The position numbers and the translations under genes are program-made. DNA of 64,000 nt, from NCBI GenBank assembly GCA_951813625.1, contig CATOTS010000026.1:27114-91113 (forward strand). Direction: 5' to 3'. Positions 29,784-37,692 of this stretch are shown one piece after another. The DNA is from an uncultured Caldilineaceae bacterium. GTDB taxonomy: Bacteria; Chloroflexota; Anaerolineae; Caldilineales; Caldilineaceae. Every line of letters starts with the position of its first letter. Position 1 is the stretch's first letter. The notes under the pieces are model-generated. The model was given only the letters and a program-made list of their open reading frames with translations. It was not told the origin of the DNA and did no database searches.

Positions 29784-30488
29784 ATGACATCCTTTACCAA
29801 TCTCTTCCGGGCGCCGTATGCAGTGCCCAATGGTTTGCAGATGACCGATGACGGCCTCTGGATCGTCGATCAGATCACCGACCGTCTGATGCTGGTAGAA
29901 CCCTCCGGTGAGTTGGACTACTACGGCGTGCCCATGATGATTCGGGATATCCCCAGTGACTCCTCCAACACCAGCGGCATGGCCTGGGGCGAGGACAGCC
30001 TGTGGCTGGCCGCCAACGGCTGTGCCGACAAGTGGCGCCCGCAGCGTTCAAAGGATGCGAGCAAGTCCATGGGGGAAGTACTGCGAGTGGATCCGAAGAG
30101 CGGCGAGACCATTTCCCGCCATCCGATTCCCAATGGCGGCGGCACACACGGCATCGAATATGACAACATCGACCCGGGACACCTTTGGTTGACTACGCTC
30201 AAAAACCAGACACTCAGCAAGGTGCGCATTAGCGATTGGTCTGTACAGCACGTGATCCCCCTGCCCTATAAGCGCGCTCATGGCGTCGTGCGAGTCGAAG
30301 ACGGCGTCTGGGTCGTGCATACAGGCGATCGCGTCATCGTGAAATTGGATGTCGAAGATGGGACGGAACTAAAGCGCATCACCGTGCCCGCGTCGGAACC
30401 TGAGCCCCACGGCCTGAGCGCCGACCCCGACAATCGTTTTCTCTATTGCGATGCCTCGTCCGGTTGGGTCGTTGCGATCGAGGAGTGA
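29784..30488 (+). CDS. beta-propeller (SMP-30/NHL-like) protein
   Basis: 234 residues made of short repeated blades: 'DDGLWIVDQITDRLMLV', 'EDSLWLAANG', 'GHLWLTTLKNQTLSKV', 'EDGVWVVHTGDRVIVKL', 'NRFLYCDASSGWVVAI'. No signal peptide, so it is cytoplasmic. Repeats of this type occur in lactonases (SMP-30/gluconolactonase), Vgb-like lyases and NHL proteins. In this setting a lactonase hydrolysing a sugar lactone is a reasonable guess, but the metal ligands of SMP-30 are not clearly visible. The next gene starts seven bases after its stop. Confidence 0.7.
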   Translation: MTSFTNLFRAPYAVPNGLQMTDDGLWIVDQITDRLMLVEPSGELDYYGVPMMIRDIPSDSSNTSGMAWGEDSLWLAANGCADKWRPQRSKDASKSMGEVLRVDPKSGETISRHPIPNGGGTHGIEYDNIDPGHLWLTTLKNQTLSKVRISDWSVQHVIPLPYKRAHGVVRVEDGVWVVHTGDRVIVKLDVEDGTELKRITVPASEPEPHGLSADPDNRFLYCDASSGWVVAIEE

Positions 30489-30495
30489 TAGCGCC

Positions 30496-31314
30496 ATGCC
30501 GTTTTCCTGCCTCCCCGCGTCCCTTTACCCCGATATCAGCAGTGGGGAGCGAACGCTGGCGGAATGGTTCAGCCTGGCAGCCGATCTCGGCCTCGACGGA
30601 GCCGACATCAGCGTTGCCCATCTTGACTCTCTCGATAACGCCTATCTGGACGAGCTTCGTCGGCAGGCGCACGATGCAGGCGTCGTAATCGCAGGCATGG
30701 TAACCTACACCGATTTCACCCACCCGGACCCGGTTGAACGCCGGCGCAATCGGCACGAACTCCGCCAGTATATCGACGCAGCCGCCCGGCTGGAAGTTGA
30801 CTTCCTGCGCGTTACCGCCGGGCAGAATCACCCCGGCGTGGCCCGCGCCGACGGCGTCGCTTGGGCCGCCGACGGGCTGTCCGCATGGGTGGACGAGGCC
30901 AGCGCTGCAGGTGTCACCCTCGCTTACGAAAACCACGCCATCGGCTACGTCTGGTCCTATTTCGACTTTTCGCAGGCAGCGCCGGTATTTCTCGAGATCT
31001 GCGCACGCACTGCCCAAAGCGGCCTCAAAATCCTTTTCGATACGGCCAACCTGCTCGCCGTCAACGATGATCCGCTGGCCGTTCTGGATGAGGTGCTGCC
31101 TCGTGTCGCCGCGCTCCACGTCAGTGACATCCAACGAGCCGGCGAGTTTGAGCCGGTCCTAATTGGCAGCGGTGTGACGCCGCTGCACAAAATCTTTGAG
31201 CGCTTCCGTACCGCTGGTTTCAACGGCTGGATCTCCGTCGAAGAGGCCAGCAAGACCGGCGAGGACGGTTTCCGCCGAGCCATCGAGTACACGAGGGAGC
31301 TGTGGCTCAACTGA
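30496..31314 (+). CDS. sugar phosphate isomerase/epimerase (TIM barrel)
   Basis: 272 residues of the xylose-isomerase-like/AP-endonuclease-2 fold. Seen: 'LGLDGADISVAH' (first strands), 'VDFLRVTAGQ', 'VTLAYENHA' (metal Glu), 'LKILFDTANLLAVNDDP' (metal Asp), 'VAALHVSDIQ' (metal His), and 'GWISVEEASKTGEDG' (final Glu). This set matches the divalent metal site of the family. Family members isomerise or epimerise keto sugars or dehydrate inosose. The ATG at 30496 is chosen because GAGGAG lies just before it and the frame upstream has no family character. It is tightly coupled to the gene before it. Confidence 0.85.
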   Translation: MPFSCLPASLYPDISSGERTLAEWFSLAADLGLDGADISVAHLDSLDNAYLDELRRQAHDAGVVIAGMVTYTDFTHPDPVERRRNRHELRQYIDAAARLEVDFLRVTAGQNHPGVARADGVAWAADGLSAWVDEASAAGVTLAYENHAIGYVWSYFDFSQAAPVFLEICARTAQSGLKILFDTANLLAVNDDPLAVLDEVLPRVAALHVSDIQRAGEFEPVLIGSGVTPLHKIFERFRTAGFNGWISVEEASKTGEDGFRRAIEYTRELWLN

Positions 31315-31339
31315 GTCCGCCCGTTTGAGAGCTACTCGC

Positions 31340-32401
31340 ATGTCCAACGATCGACCCAGCGTCCTGCTGGCCTTCGACGCCAACGTTCGCCACCACCACC
31401 TGGACCCGCAGGATTTGCGCCGTCTCGAATCATTTGCCGATTGGGACTGGTTCCCTTGCGAGGGGGGCGGTATTTACGACACCAATACGGACCCCGAAGC
31501 CGCCGCTCAATTGGCAGACAGGCTGCCCGGTCACGACGCGCTTATAGTCTGCTGGGGAGCGCCGACGCTAACGGAGGAGATCCTGGACGAGGCCCCCACG
31601 CTAAAGTTTATTGGAGAAATGGAGGGCGATCGTTTCGCAAGTCGCATCGATCTCGACGCTGCCTGGGCACGCGGCATCCGTACCGTCGACACGACCAACG
31701 CCTCTTCCTACCCTGTTTCCGAGTGGGCCCTGGCGATGATTCTCGTCAGCATGCGCAACGGCGGCGGCCACTTTCGGCGAATGATTGCCGGGCAGACCCC
31801 TTTGGAACCGTCATTGATGGAAGGGCTGCCGGGATCTCTGATGGGCCGTCGGGTCGGCCTGGTTGGCTGCGGTCACATGGGCCGGCGTCTGATCAAGTTC
31901 CTGCGCGCCTTCGAGACCGAAATCTGGGTTCACGACCCCTATTTGCCGCAGGAATTGCCGGAGGCGCTTGGATTCTTGCAGACAAGCCTCGAAAATATCT
32001 TCACCTGTGATGTTGTAGTTTGCCTCGTTCCACACACACCCAGGACCGAAGGTATGATCGGTAAAGAGGAGCTGGCGCTTCTGCGGCCCGGCTCCGTATT
32101 CGTCAGCGTCTCGCGCGGCAAGGTGACCGACTCCGCCGCGCTCATCGAACGGCTCAAGCAGGGCGACATCGTCGCCGGGCTGGATGTCTTCAATCCGGAA
32201 CCCGTTCCGCCCGACAGCGAAATCCTGCAACTTCCCAACGTCTTCCTAAGCCCGCATATCGGGTCATACGGCGGCCCAACCGCACAGCAGGGCTTCTTCG
32301 CGCTCATGGTGGATGAGCTGCAGCGTTTTTTTGAAGGCCATGAGACCCAATTCGACCTTACACCTCGCGCCCAGGCCAACCGCACAGGCGCCCATCCGTG
32401 A
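31340..32401 (+). CDS. D-isomer-specific 2-hydroxyacid dehydrogenase
   Basis: 353 residues. NAD-binding 'GRRVGLVGCGHMGRRLIKF' in the middle, then catalytic Arg in 'VSVSRGKV', Glu in 'DVFNPEPVP' and His in 'LSPHIGSYG', the R-E-H triad of this family. The N-terminal catalytic half carries 'GEMEGDRFASRIDLDAA' and 'TNASSYPVSEWALAMIL'. It reduces 2-oxoacids or oxidises D-2-hydroxyacids with NAD(P). The ATG at 31340 begins the homologous part; 25 bases separate it from the isomerase stop. The neighbours suggest a sugar-derived hydroxyacid. Confidence 0.9.
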   Translation: MSNDRPSVLLAFDANVRHHHLDPQDLRRLESFADWDWFPCEGGGIYDTNTDPEAAAQLADRLPGHDALIVCWGAPTLTEEILDEAPTLKFIGEMEGDRFASRIDLDAAWARGIRTVDTTNASSYPVSEWALAMILVSMRNGGGHFRRMIAGQTPLEPSLMEGLPGSLMGRRVGLVGCGHMGRRLIKFLRAFETEIWVHDPYLPQELPEALGFLQTSLENIFTCDVVVCLVPHTPRTEGMIGKEELALLRPGSVFVSVSRGKVTDSAALIERLKQGDIVAGLDVFNPEPVPPDSEILQLPNVFLSPHIGSYGGPTAQQGFFALMVDELQRFFEGHETQFDLTPRAQANRTGAHP

Positions 32402-32411
32402 CTTCCATTGC

Positions 32412-32449
32412 TTGACAGCCAGTTTGTATCCCTATAGTTTGGCTACAAA
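32412..32449 (+). promoter_or_regulatory. internal promoter and dyad operator candidate
   Basis: TTGACA (32412-32417) and TATAGT (32433-32438) with a short 15-base spacer stand in the 69-base gap before the SDR gene. The half-sites TTTGTA (32424-32429) and TACAAA (32444-32449) flank the -10 box symmetrically, as a repressor site might. This would let the SDR/E1/E2/aldolase part of the cluster be expressed separately. Confidence 0.33.
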
Positions 32450-32470
32450 TGCTATTGATAGAGGACCAAA

Positions 32471-33277
32471 ATGAATCTTGAACTCGCAGGCCATGTCGCA
32501 GTTGTAGTCGGCGGCGCTAACGGGATGGGCAGGATGATCGCCAAGACCTTCGCAGCAGAGGGCGCAGCCGTGGCACTGCTCGACCGCGACCCCGCTGTCG
32601 ACGAAATTGCGCACGAGGCCGCGGCACAAGGCGGTGCCACACTGTCCGCCCAAGTCGACGTGACCGACTTTGAGGCTATACAAGCCGTTGCAACCCGCGT
32701 CGAGAATGAACTTGGGCCCGTGCGCCATGTCATCTTCACCGTCGGCATCGATTCCGGCAAAGGCGGCTTCCCTTTCTGGAACCTGGAACCATCCGACTGG
32801 CCGCGCGTTCATGATGTCAATGTGATCGGCGCCGTCAACACGGCCCATGCCTTTTACGCACCCATGATCGCCCGCCGCCAGGGCACCTTCTGCTTCTTCT
32901 CCTCGGTCGCCGGCCAGATCGGCTCCCAGACCGATCCACCCTACAGCGTTTCCAAAGCCGCCGTACTCAGCTTCATGCAGATTGCAGCCAAGGACTTTGC
33001 CCCCTACAATATACGCGCCAACGCTATCTGTCCCGGCATGGTCGATACGCCGCTCCAACGGCGTATCCATAAGTTTTCGACTGCAGACCTACCGGAAGAC
33101 GAAAGACCGACATACGAAGAATGGTATACCGAGAAGATCGGGCGCTTGGCCGTTTTGGGAAAACTGACCTCTCCAGAGGAGATCGCGGCCACTGTCGTCT
33201 TTCTCGCCTCCGACCACGCCCGCACTATCACCGGCCAGGCTGTCAACGTCGACAGCGGCTGGGTCATGCACTGGTAG
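32471..33277 (+). CDS. SDR family oxidoreductase
   Basis: 268 residues, classical short-chain dehydrogenase. The cofactor motif is 'VGGANGMGRMIAKTF' (G-x-x-x-G-x-G), 'LLDRD' has an Asp after beta-2 that favours NAD, catalytic Ser lies in 'FFSSVAGQIG' and Y-x-x-x-K in 'PPYSVSKAAV', followed by 'ANAICPGMVDTPL'. AGAGGA stands just before the ATG. It begins the second half of the catabolic cluster and is preceded by an internal promoter candidate. The substrate is unknown; a secondary alcohol or hydroxyacid is likely from context. Confidence 0.9.
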   Translation: MNLELAGHVAVVVGGANGMGRMIAKTFAAEGAAVALLDRDPAVDEIAHEAAAQGGATLSAQVDVTDFEAIQAVATRVENELGPVRHVIFTVGIDSGKGGFPFWNLEPSDWPRVHDVNVIGAVNTAHAFYAPMIARRQGTFCFFSSVAGQIGSQTDPPYSVSKAAVLSFMQIAAKDFAPYNIRANAICPGMVDTPLQRRIHKFSTADLPEDERPTYEEWYTEKIGRLAVLGKLTSPEEIAATVVFLASDHARTITGQAVNVDSGWVMHW

Positions 33278-33307
33278 CTACTTTCTAAATTCACATGGGG
33301 TGATGCT

Positions 33308-34300
33308 ATGACCGAGACAAACGGAACCAAGCAGAACGGGGCCGAATTGGACGCCGAACACTGGCTACAGGCGTACGAGCAAATGGTCAGGATTCGGTCA
33401 TTCGAGGAGGCGGCCAACGAACTCTACACCAGCGCGCGGATGCCGGGCATTGCCCACCTGTACATCGGCGAGGAAGCGATCGCGGTAGGAATGTGCGAAG
33501 TCTTGCGCCAGGACGATTACATCACCAGCACACACCGGGGACATGGTCACTGCCTAGCCAAAGGCGCCGCGTTGGACCGCATGTTCGCTGAACTCCTGGG
33601 CAAGGAGGCTGGCTACTGCCGCGGCAAAGGCGGCTCCATGCACATAGCCGACCAGGAAACCGGCAACCTGGGGGCGAATGGCATCGTAGGCGGTAGCGCA
33701 GGCATCGCCACAGGGGCAGGTATGTCCATAAAGTTGCGCGGAACCGACCAGGTGGCAGTCTGTTTCTTCGGCGACGGCGCCCTCGGACAGGGGCTCCTCT
33801 ACGAGTCGATGAACATGGCCCAACTCTGGAAGCTGCCGGTCATTTACGTTTGCGAGAACAACCAATATGGAGAGTATACGCACAATTCCAAAACCGCGGC
33901 CGGTTCCATGATCGGGCGCGCAACCGGTTTTGGTGTCCACGCGCAGGGCATCGACGGCCAGGACATCCGCACGGTTTACTCCACCGCCCGCCTCGTGGTC
34001 GACAGAGCGCGCAATGGCGGCGGCCCTGCTTTCCTCGTCTGTAACACCTATCGCTTCCGCGGCCATCACGTCGGCGACATCGACCGACCCTACCGCACGC
34101 GCGAAGAGGAGGAAGAGTGGGCCAAGCGGGATCCCTTGAAACTCCTCGAGGACTGGCTGACGAAAACCAGGCAAGCTGATGCGTCAGTCTTTGAGCGCAT
34201 TCAACAGGACGTTCAGACCGCCGTTGACGAAGCGGTAAACTTTGCCCTTGAGGCGCCCTTCCCAGAAGAAAGCGAGGTGGAGCGGCATGTCTACGCTTAA
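33308..34300 (+). CDS. TPP-dependent 2-oxoacid/acetoin dehydrogenase E1 alpha
   Basis: 330 residues. Thiamine diphosphate motif G-D-G...N-N seen as 'FFGDGALGQGLLYESMN' to 'YVCENNQYGEYT'; 'GKGGSMHIAD' and 'GANGIVGGSAGIATGAG' are typical of the PdhA/AcoA/BkdA1 branch. The C-terminal 'YRFRGHHVGDIDRPYRTREE' resembles the phosphorylation-loop region without regulatory serines. It forms a heterotetramer with E1 beta and decarboxylates a 2-oxoacid or cleaves acetoin, passing the acyl group to E2. The short N-terminus and cluster layout look more like AcoA than classic PdhA, but substrate specificity is not certain. Confidence 0.9.
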   Translation: MTETNGTKQNGAELDAEHWLQAYEQMVRIRSFEEAANELYTSARMPGIAHLYIGEEAIAVGMCEVLRQDDYITSTHRGHGHCLAKGAALDRMFAELLGKEAGYCRGKGGSMHIADQETGNLGANGIVGGSAGIATGAGMSIKLRGTDQVAVCFFGDGALGQGLLYESMNMAQLWKLPVIYVCENNQYGEYTHNSKTAAGSMIGRATGFGVHAQGIDGQDIRTVYSTARLVVDRARNGGGPAFLVCNTYRFRGHHVGDIDRPYRTREEEEEWAKRDPLKLLEDWLTKTRQADASVFERIQQDVQTAVDEAVNFALEAPFPEESEVERHVYA

Positions 34301-35315
34301 GAACGGGATCGTTTGCAGTCCGGCCATACACGCGCCCGGTGAGCGTGAAATCACCTTCAGCCAGGCTATTCGCGAAGCCGTCGCCGAGGAGATGGCCCGC
34401 GACGAGCGCGTATTCGTTATCGGCGAAGATGTCGCCGAAGCCGGGTCGGTCTTTAAAGTGCTCGTCGGCCTGCTCGACGAATTCGGCGCAGACCGGGTTA
34501 TCGACTCGCCCATTTCAGAGGCCGGCATCGCCGGGATTGGTGTCGGCGCGGCTATCACCGGCATGCGCCCAATCGTGGACATCATGTTCGGCGACTTTAC
34601 TACCTTGGTGATGGATCAGATGATCAATCAGGCGGCCAAGACCCACTACATGTCCGGCGGGAAGCTGACCGTACCCATGGTCCTGCGCACGACCCTCGGC
34701 GCCAGCCGCCGCTCCGCCGCACAGCACAGCCAGTCGCTTCACGCGCTCTTCAGCCACATCCCAGGCCTCAAAGTGGCTGTCCCGGCCACACCTTACGACG
34801 CCAAAGGCCTCATGAAGAGCGCGATCCGCGACGACAATCCGGTCGTAATCTTCGAAGATAAGATGCTCTACCAACAGAAGGGGCCCGTTCCAGAAGGGGA
34901 ATACGTGCTCCCTTTGGGCCAGGCGGACGTGAAGCGCGCCGGCGAGGACATCACAATCGTCGCCACCAGCTCGATGGTCTACACGGCGTTGGAGGCGGTC
35001 GATAAGCTTGCTGAGGCCGGAATCAGCGCTGAATTGGTCGACCCGCGCACTACCACGCCGCTTGACACCGAAACACTTATCGAATCAGCTCGCAAGACCA
35101 GCCGCGCGCTCGTTGTAGACGAGGGCTACCAGCAGTATGGCGTCACAGGCGAACTGGCCGCGGTCATTGCCGACGGCGCTTTCTATTACCTCGACGCCCC
35201 CGTCAAACGCATCGGCGCAATGAATGTGCCTGTGCCCTTCTCGCCCGCCATGGAGGACTTGACGATCCCAAGCGCGGACTATGTCTTCGAGACCGCAAAA
35301 GCCATGTGCGGCTGA
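34287..35315 (+). CDS. 2-oxoacid/acetoin dehydrogenase E1 beta
   Basis: 342 residues of the transketolase pyrimidine-binding plus C-terminal fold. Seen: 'ITFSQAIREAVAEEMARDE', 'VFVIGEDVAEAGSVFKV', 'DSPISEAGIAGIGVGAA', 'GMRPIVDIMFGDFTTLVMD', 'RTTLGASRRSAAQHSQS' and 'LVDPRTTTPLD'. The start ATG at 34287 overlaps the last 14 bases of E1 alpha, with GAGGTGG upstream, so the subunits are translationally coupled. It completes the E1 heterotetramer. Confidence 0.93.
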   Translation: MSTLKNGIVCSPAIHAPGEREITFSQAIREAVAEEMARDERVFVIGEDVAEAGSVFKVLVGLLDEFGADRVIDSPISEAGIAGIGVGAAITGMRPIVDIMFGDFTTLVMDQMINQAAKTHYMSGGKLTVPMVLRTTLGASRRSAAQHSQSLHALFSHIPGLKVAVPATPYDAKGLMKSAIRDDNPVVIFEDKMLYQQKGPVPEGEYVLPLGQADVKRAGEDITIVATSSMVYTALEAVDKLAEAGISAELVDPRTTTPLDTETLIESARKTSRALVVDEGYQQYGVTGELAAVIADGAFYYLDAPVKRIGAMNVPVPFSPAMEDLTIPSADYVFETAKAMCG

Positions 35316-35360
35316 CTCCTAACCACATCCGCGCGAGTTGACCTCCGAAAGGGGAAAGAC

Positions 35361-36656
35361 ATGCCCAAAGAAGTAATTATGCCGGCACTGGGGATGGCGC
35401 AGGACGAGGGTGTCCTGCTGCGCTGGTTGAAACGGGAAGGCGAAATGGTTGAGGCCGGCGAACCGCTCATGGAGGTGGCGACCGACAAGGTGGACGTACA
35501 GGTCGAAGCGCCCGCCTCCGGCGTCCTTACCGCTGTAACAGCCCAGGAAGGCGACGAGATTCCGGTCGGACAGGTGATCGGCCTCATCGCCGCCGAAGGC
35601 GAAGAGTTGCCCCCTGCACCGGATACCGCGCAGACCAATGTCAAACCGGATGAATCGGCTGTCGCTCCGCCCCCGGATACTCGTGCACCCAGTCCTGTGG
35701 CCGCGCGCATGGCTGCAGAACATGGCATCGACCTGTCCGAAGTCTCCACCTCCGGCGAACGCATCTCCAAGGAGGACGTTGAGGCCCATTTGCGTACGGC
35801 AGTTCCCGTTGGCCGCGTGTTGGCCTCTCCGAAAGCGCGCCGGCTGGCACGCGAGCGGGGCGTCGATCTGGCGTCGCTTGCTGGAAGCGGCCCACAGGGA
35901 GCCGTGCTCGCAGCAGACGTGCCGCTCGAAGCGCCAGCTGTCCTCACTGCCCCCCTGCCCGAGCCCGCACTCGGACAACCAGAGCAGCAGCCCGTCTCGC
36001 GTATGTGGCAGATCATGGCACAGCGACTGACCGAAAGCTGGAACAGCGTACCCCACTTCTACCTGGTACGCGAGGTCGACGCAGGCCAGTTGATGAACTG
36101 GCGGGATCTACTTTCTGCCGACGGGGAAGTCGCGGCCAAAGTTACCTTTACCGACCTGCTCACCAAGCTGGCCGCCCTTTCGCTGGCCGCCTATCCCCGC
36201 CTCAACTCCTTCTGGCAAGACGGCGTGATCCTGACCAACCCGAATGTAAACATCGGCCTCGCCGTGGCCGTCGAAGAGGGACTGCTCGTTCCCGTCGTGC
36301 ACAACGCCGACCGCCTGCGCGTCGAAGAGATCGCAGCTTGTAGGGCCGACTTGGTCGCGCGAGCAAACAACGGTGCTCTCCAGCCCAACGACTTCGCTGG
36401 CGGGACCTTTACAATCAGCAATCTGGGCATGTACGGGGTTGACGCATTCAACGCAATCGTCAATCCGCCCCAGGCCGCGATCCTTGCTGTAGGACGCATC
36501 GCCGAACGAGTCGTTGCACTTGATGGGCAACCTGCCGTGCGCCCGATGATGACTTTGACACTCTCCTGCGACCACCGCGCCGTCGACGGCGTCCGCGCTG
36601 CGCAGTTCCTGGACGCCCTGGTCGGCTTGGTAGAAGAACCCCTGCGAGCGCTTTAG
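35361..36656 (+). CDS. dihydrolipoyl acyltransferase E2 with two E3-binding domains
   Basis: 431 residues. Lipoyl domain 1-80 with lipoyl Lys43 in 'ATDKVDVQVEAP'. A Pro/Ala-rich linker leads to a peripheral-subunit-binding domain at about 110-145 ('SPVAARMAAEHGIDL...GERISKEDVEAHLR') and then a second one at about 155-188 ('ASPKARRLARERGVDL...GSGPQGAVL'). The catalytic acyltransferase domain (about 210-431) ends with 'SCDHRAVDGVRAAQFLDAL', giving the H-x3-D-G active site. It transfers the acyl group from E1 to CoA. Most E2 chains have one E3/E1-binding domain; two is unusual. No E3 (lipoamide dehydrogenase) gene lies in the window. GAAAGGGGAAAG precedes the ATG. Confidence 0.92.
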   Translation: MPKEVIMPALGMAQDEGVLLRWLKREGEMVEAGEPLMEVATDKVDVQVEAPASGVLTAVTAQEGDEIPVGQVIGLIAAEGEELPPAPDTAQTNVKPDESAVAPPPDTRAPSPVAARMAAEHGIDLSEVSTSGERISKEDVEAHLRTAVPVGRVLASPKARRLARERGVDLASLAGSGPQGAVLAADVPLEAPAVLTAPLPEPALGQPEQQPVSRMWQIMAQRLTESWNSVPHFYLVREVDAGQLMNWRDLLSADGEVAAKVTFTDLLTKLAALSLAAYPRLNSFWQDGVILTNPNVNIGLAVAVEEGLLVPVVHNADRLRVEEIAACRADLVARANNGALQPNDFAGGTFTISNLGMYGVDAFNAIVNPPQAAILAVGRIAERVVALDGQPAVRPMMTLTLSCDHRAVDGVRAAQFLDALVGLVEEPLRAL

Positions 36657-36705
36657 CCGACACCGTTCGGGGAAATCCACGCATGCACGAATCCGAGGAG
36701 ACCGA

Positions 36706-37617
36706 ATGCCGCGCATAAACAGAGCAATTGAACTTCTGGAGGCTGAACAACCGATCTACTACAGCGGCGTTCACGGGGGCCTCACCTACAGGAACGGCAC
36801 CGCCCACAAGGATACCTGGGCCGATTACCTCATTGTAGAGTTCGAGCACGGCGCCTTCGACCCAGCCGGCCTGGCGGAGTTCATGCGCGGCCTCGTCGAT
36901 GCAGGCCCGACCCGCAGCGGGCACCGCACGCCAGCCGTCATCTGCACGCTTCCAACCGACGGCACCGACGAGAACGTGATGCGGGCCAACGCCTGGATGG
37001 TTAAGCAGGTCCTGGCGCGCGGTGTTCACGGGATTCTTCTCTGCCATGCAGAGTCGCCTGCCGCCGTCAAGGTCTTCGTCGAGTCCTCCCGCTACCCCTT
37101 CCAAACGATCGGCGTTGCCGATACCGCCACTGAGGCGAGTGCTTCCGGAAATGGCGAAATCACGTTGGACCAGGGCCGCAGAGGCGCCGGCGGCCAAGCC
37201 ATGGCAGCATCCATCTGGGGGCTCACGCCCCAGGAATATGTAAGCAAGGCCGATGTCTGGCCCTTGAATCCAGATGGCGAGCTACTGCTCGGCCTGAAGA
37301 TCGAGAACCGCCGTGCGCTCGAGAATGCCGAAGCCAGCACTTCCGTTCCCGGCATCGCTTTTGCCGAATGGGGGCCGGGCGACATGGGCATGAGCCTGGG
37401 CCACGCCGACGCCCACGATCCACCCTACCCTCCAGATATGGCCGCAGCCCGCGCCCGCGTGAAAGGAGCCTGCGACGCTGCCGGGATATTCTTCCTCAAT
37501 AGCGTGCGTCCTCACGACGTTCGGGAGCTCATCGACGAAGGCGTTATGATCGGCTCGGCAACCGAAGAGGCGGCGAGTGTCGGACGCGAATATACCAAGC
37601 GCACGACGCCTTGGTAG
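36706..37617 (+). CDS. HpcH/HpaI aldolase-family protein
   Basis: 303 residues of the class II pyruvate aldolase fold. Seen: 'YLIVEFEHGAFD' in the first strands, 'QVLARGVHGILLCHAESP' with the metal-region Glu, and 'AEWGPGDMGMSLG' corresponding to the D/G-P-x-D-L-x-x-S-L-G motif. It is longer than HpaI (about 260 aa) because of an insertion around residues 140-190. Such enzymes cleave 4-hydroxy-2-oxoacids or 2-keto-3-deoxy sugar acids to pyruvate and an aldehyde. Directly after the E1/E2 genes, it would supply pyruvate or another 2-oxoacid to that complex. GAGGAG stands before the ATG. Confidence 0.83.
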   Translation: MPRINRAIELLEAEQPIYYSGVHGGLTYRNGTAHKDTWADYLIVEFEHGAFDPAGLAEFMRGLVDAGPTRSGHRTPAVICTLPTDGTDENVMRANAWMVKQVLARGVHGILLCHAESPAAVKVFVESSRYPFQTIGVADTATEASASGNGEITLDQGRRGAGGQAMAASIWGLTPQEYVSKADVWPLNPDGELLLGLKIENRRALENAEASTSVPGIAFAEWGPGDMGMSLGHADAHDPPYPPDMAAARARVKGACDAAGIFFLNSVRPHDVRELIDEGVMIGSATEEAASVGREYTKRTTPW

Positions 37618-37692
37618 CGACCAAAAACGCAACCCAATACATTTTCCGCGAGAGTAGAGTCTTCCTTACTCCAGCTAGAGGAATATAGCCAA

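Noticed and set aside
30379..31134. 251-codon minus-strand frame
   Set aside because: Antisense to the TIM-barrel isomerase, whose metal ligands are all present on the plus strand.
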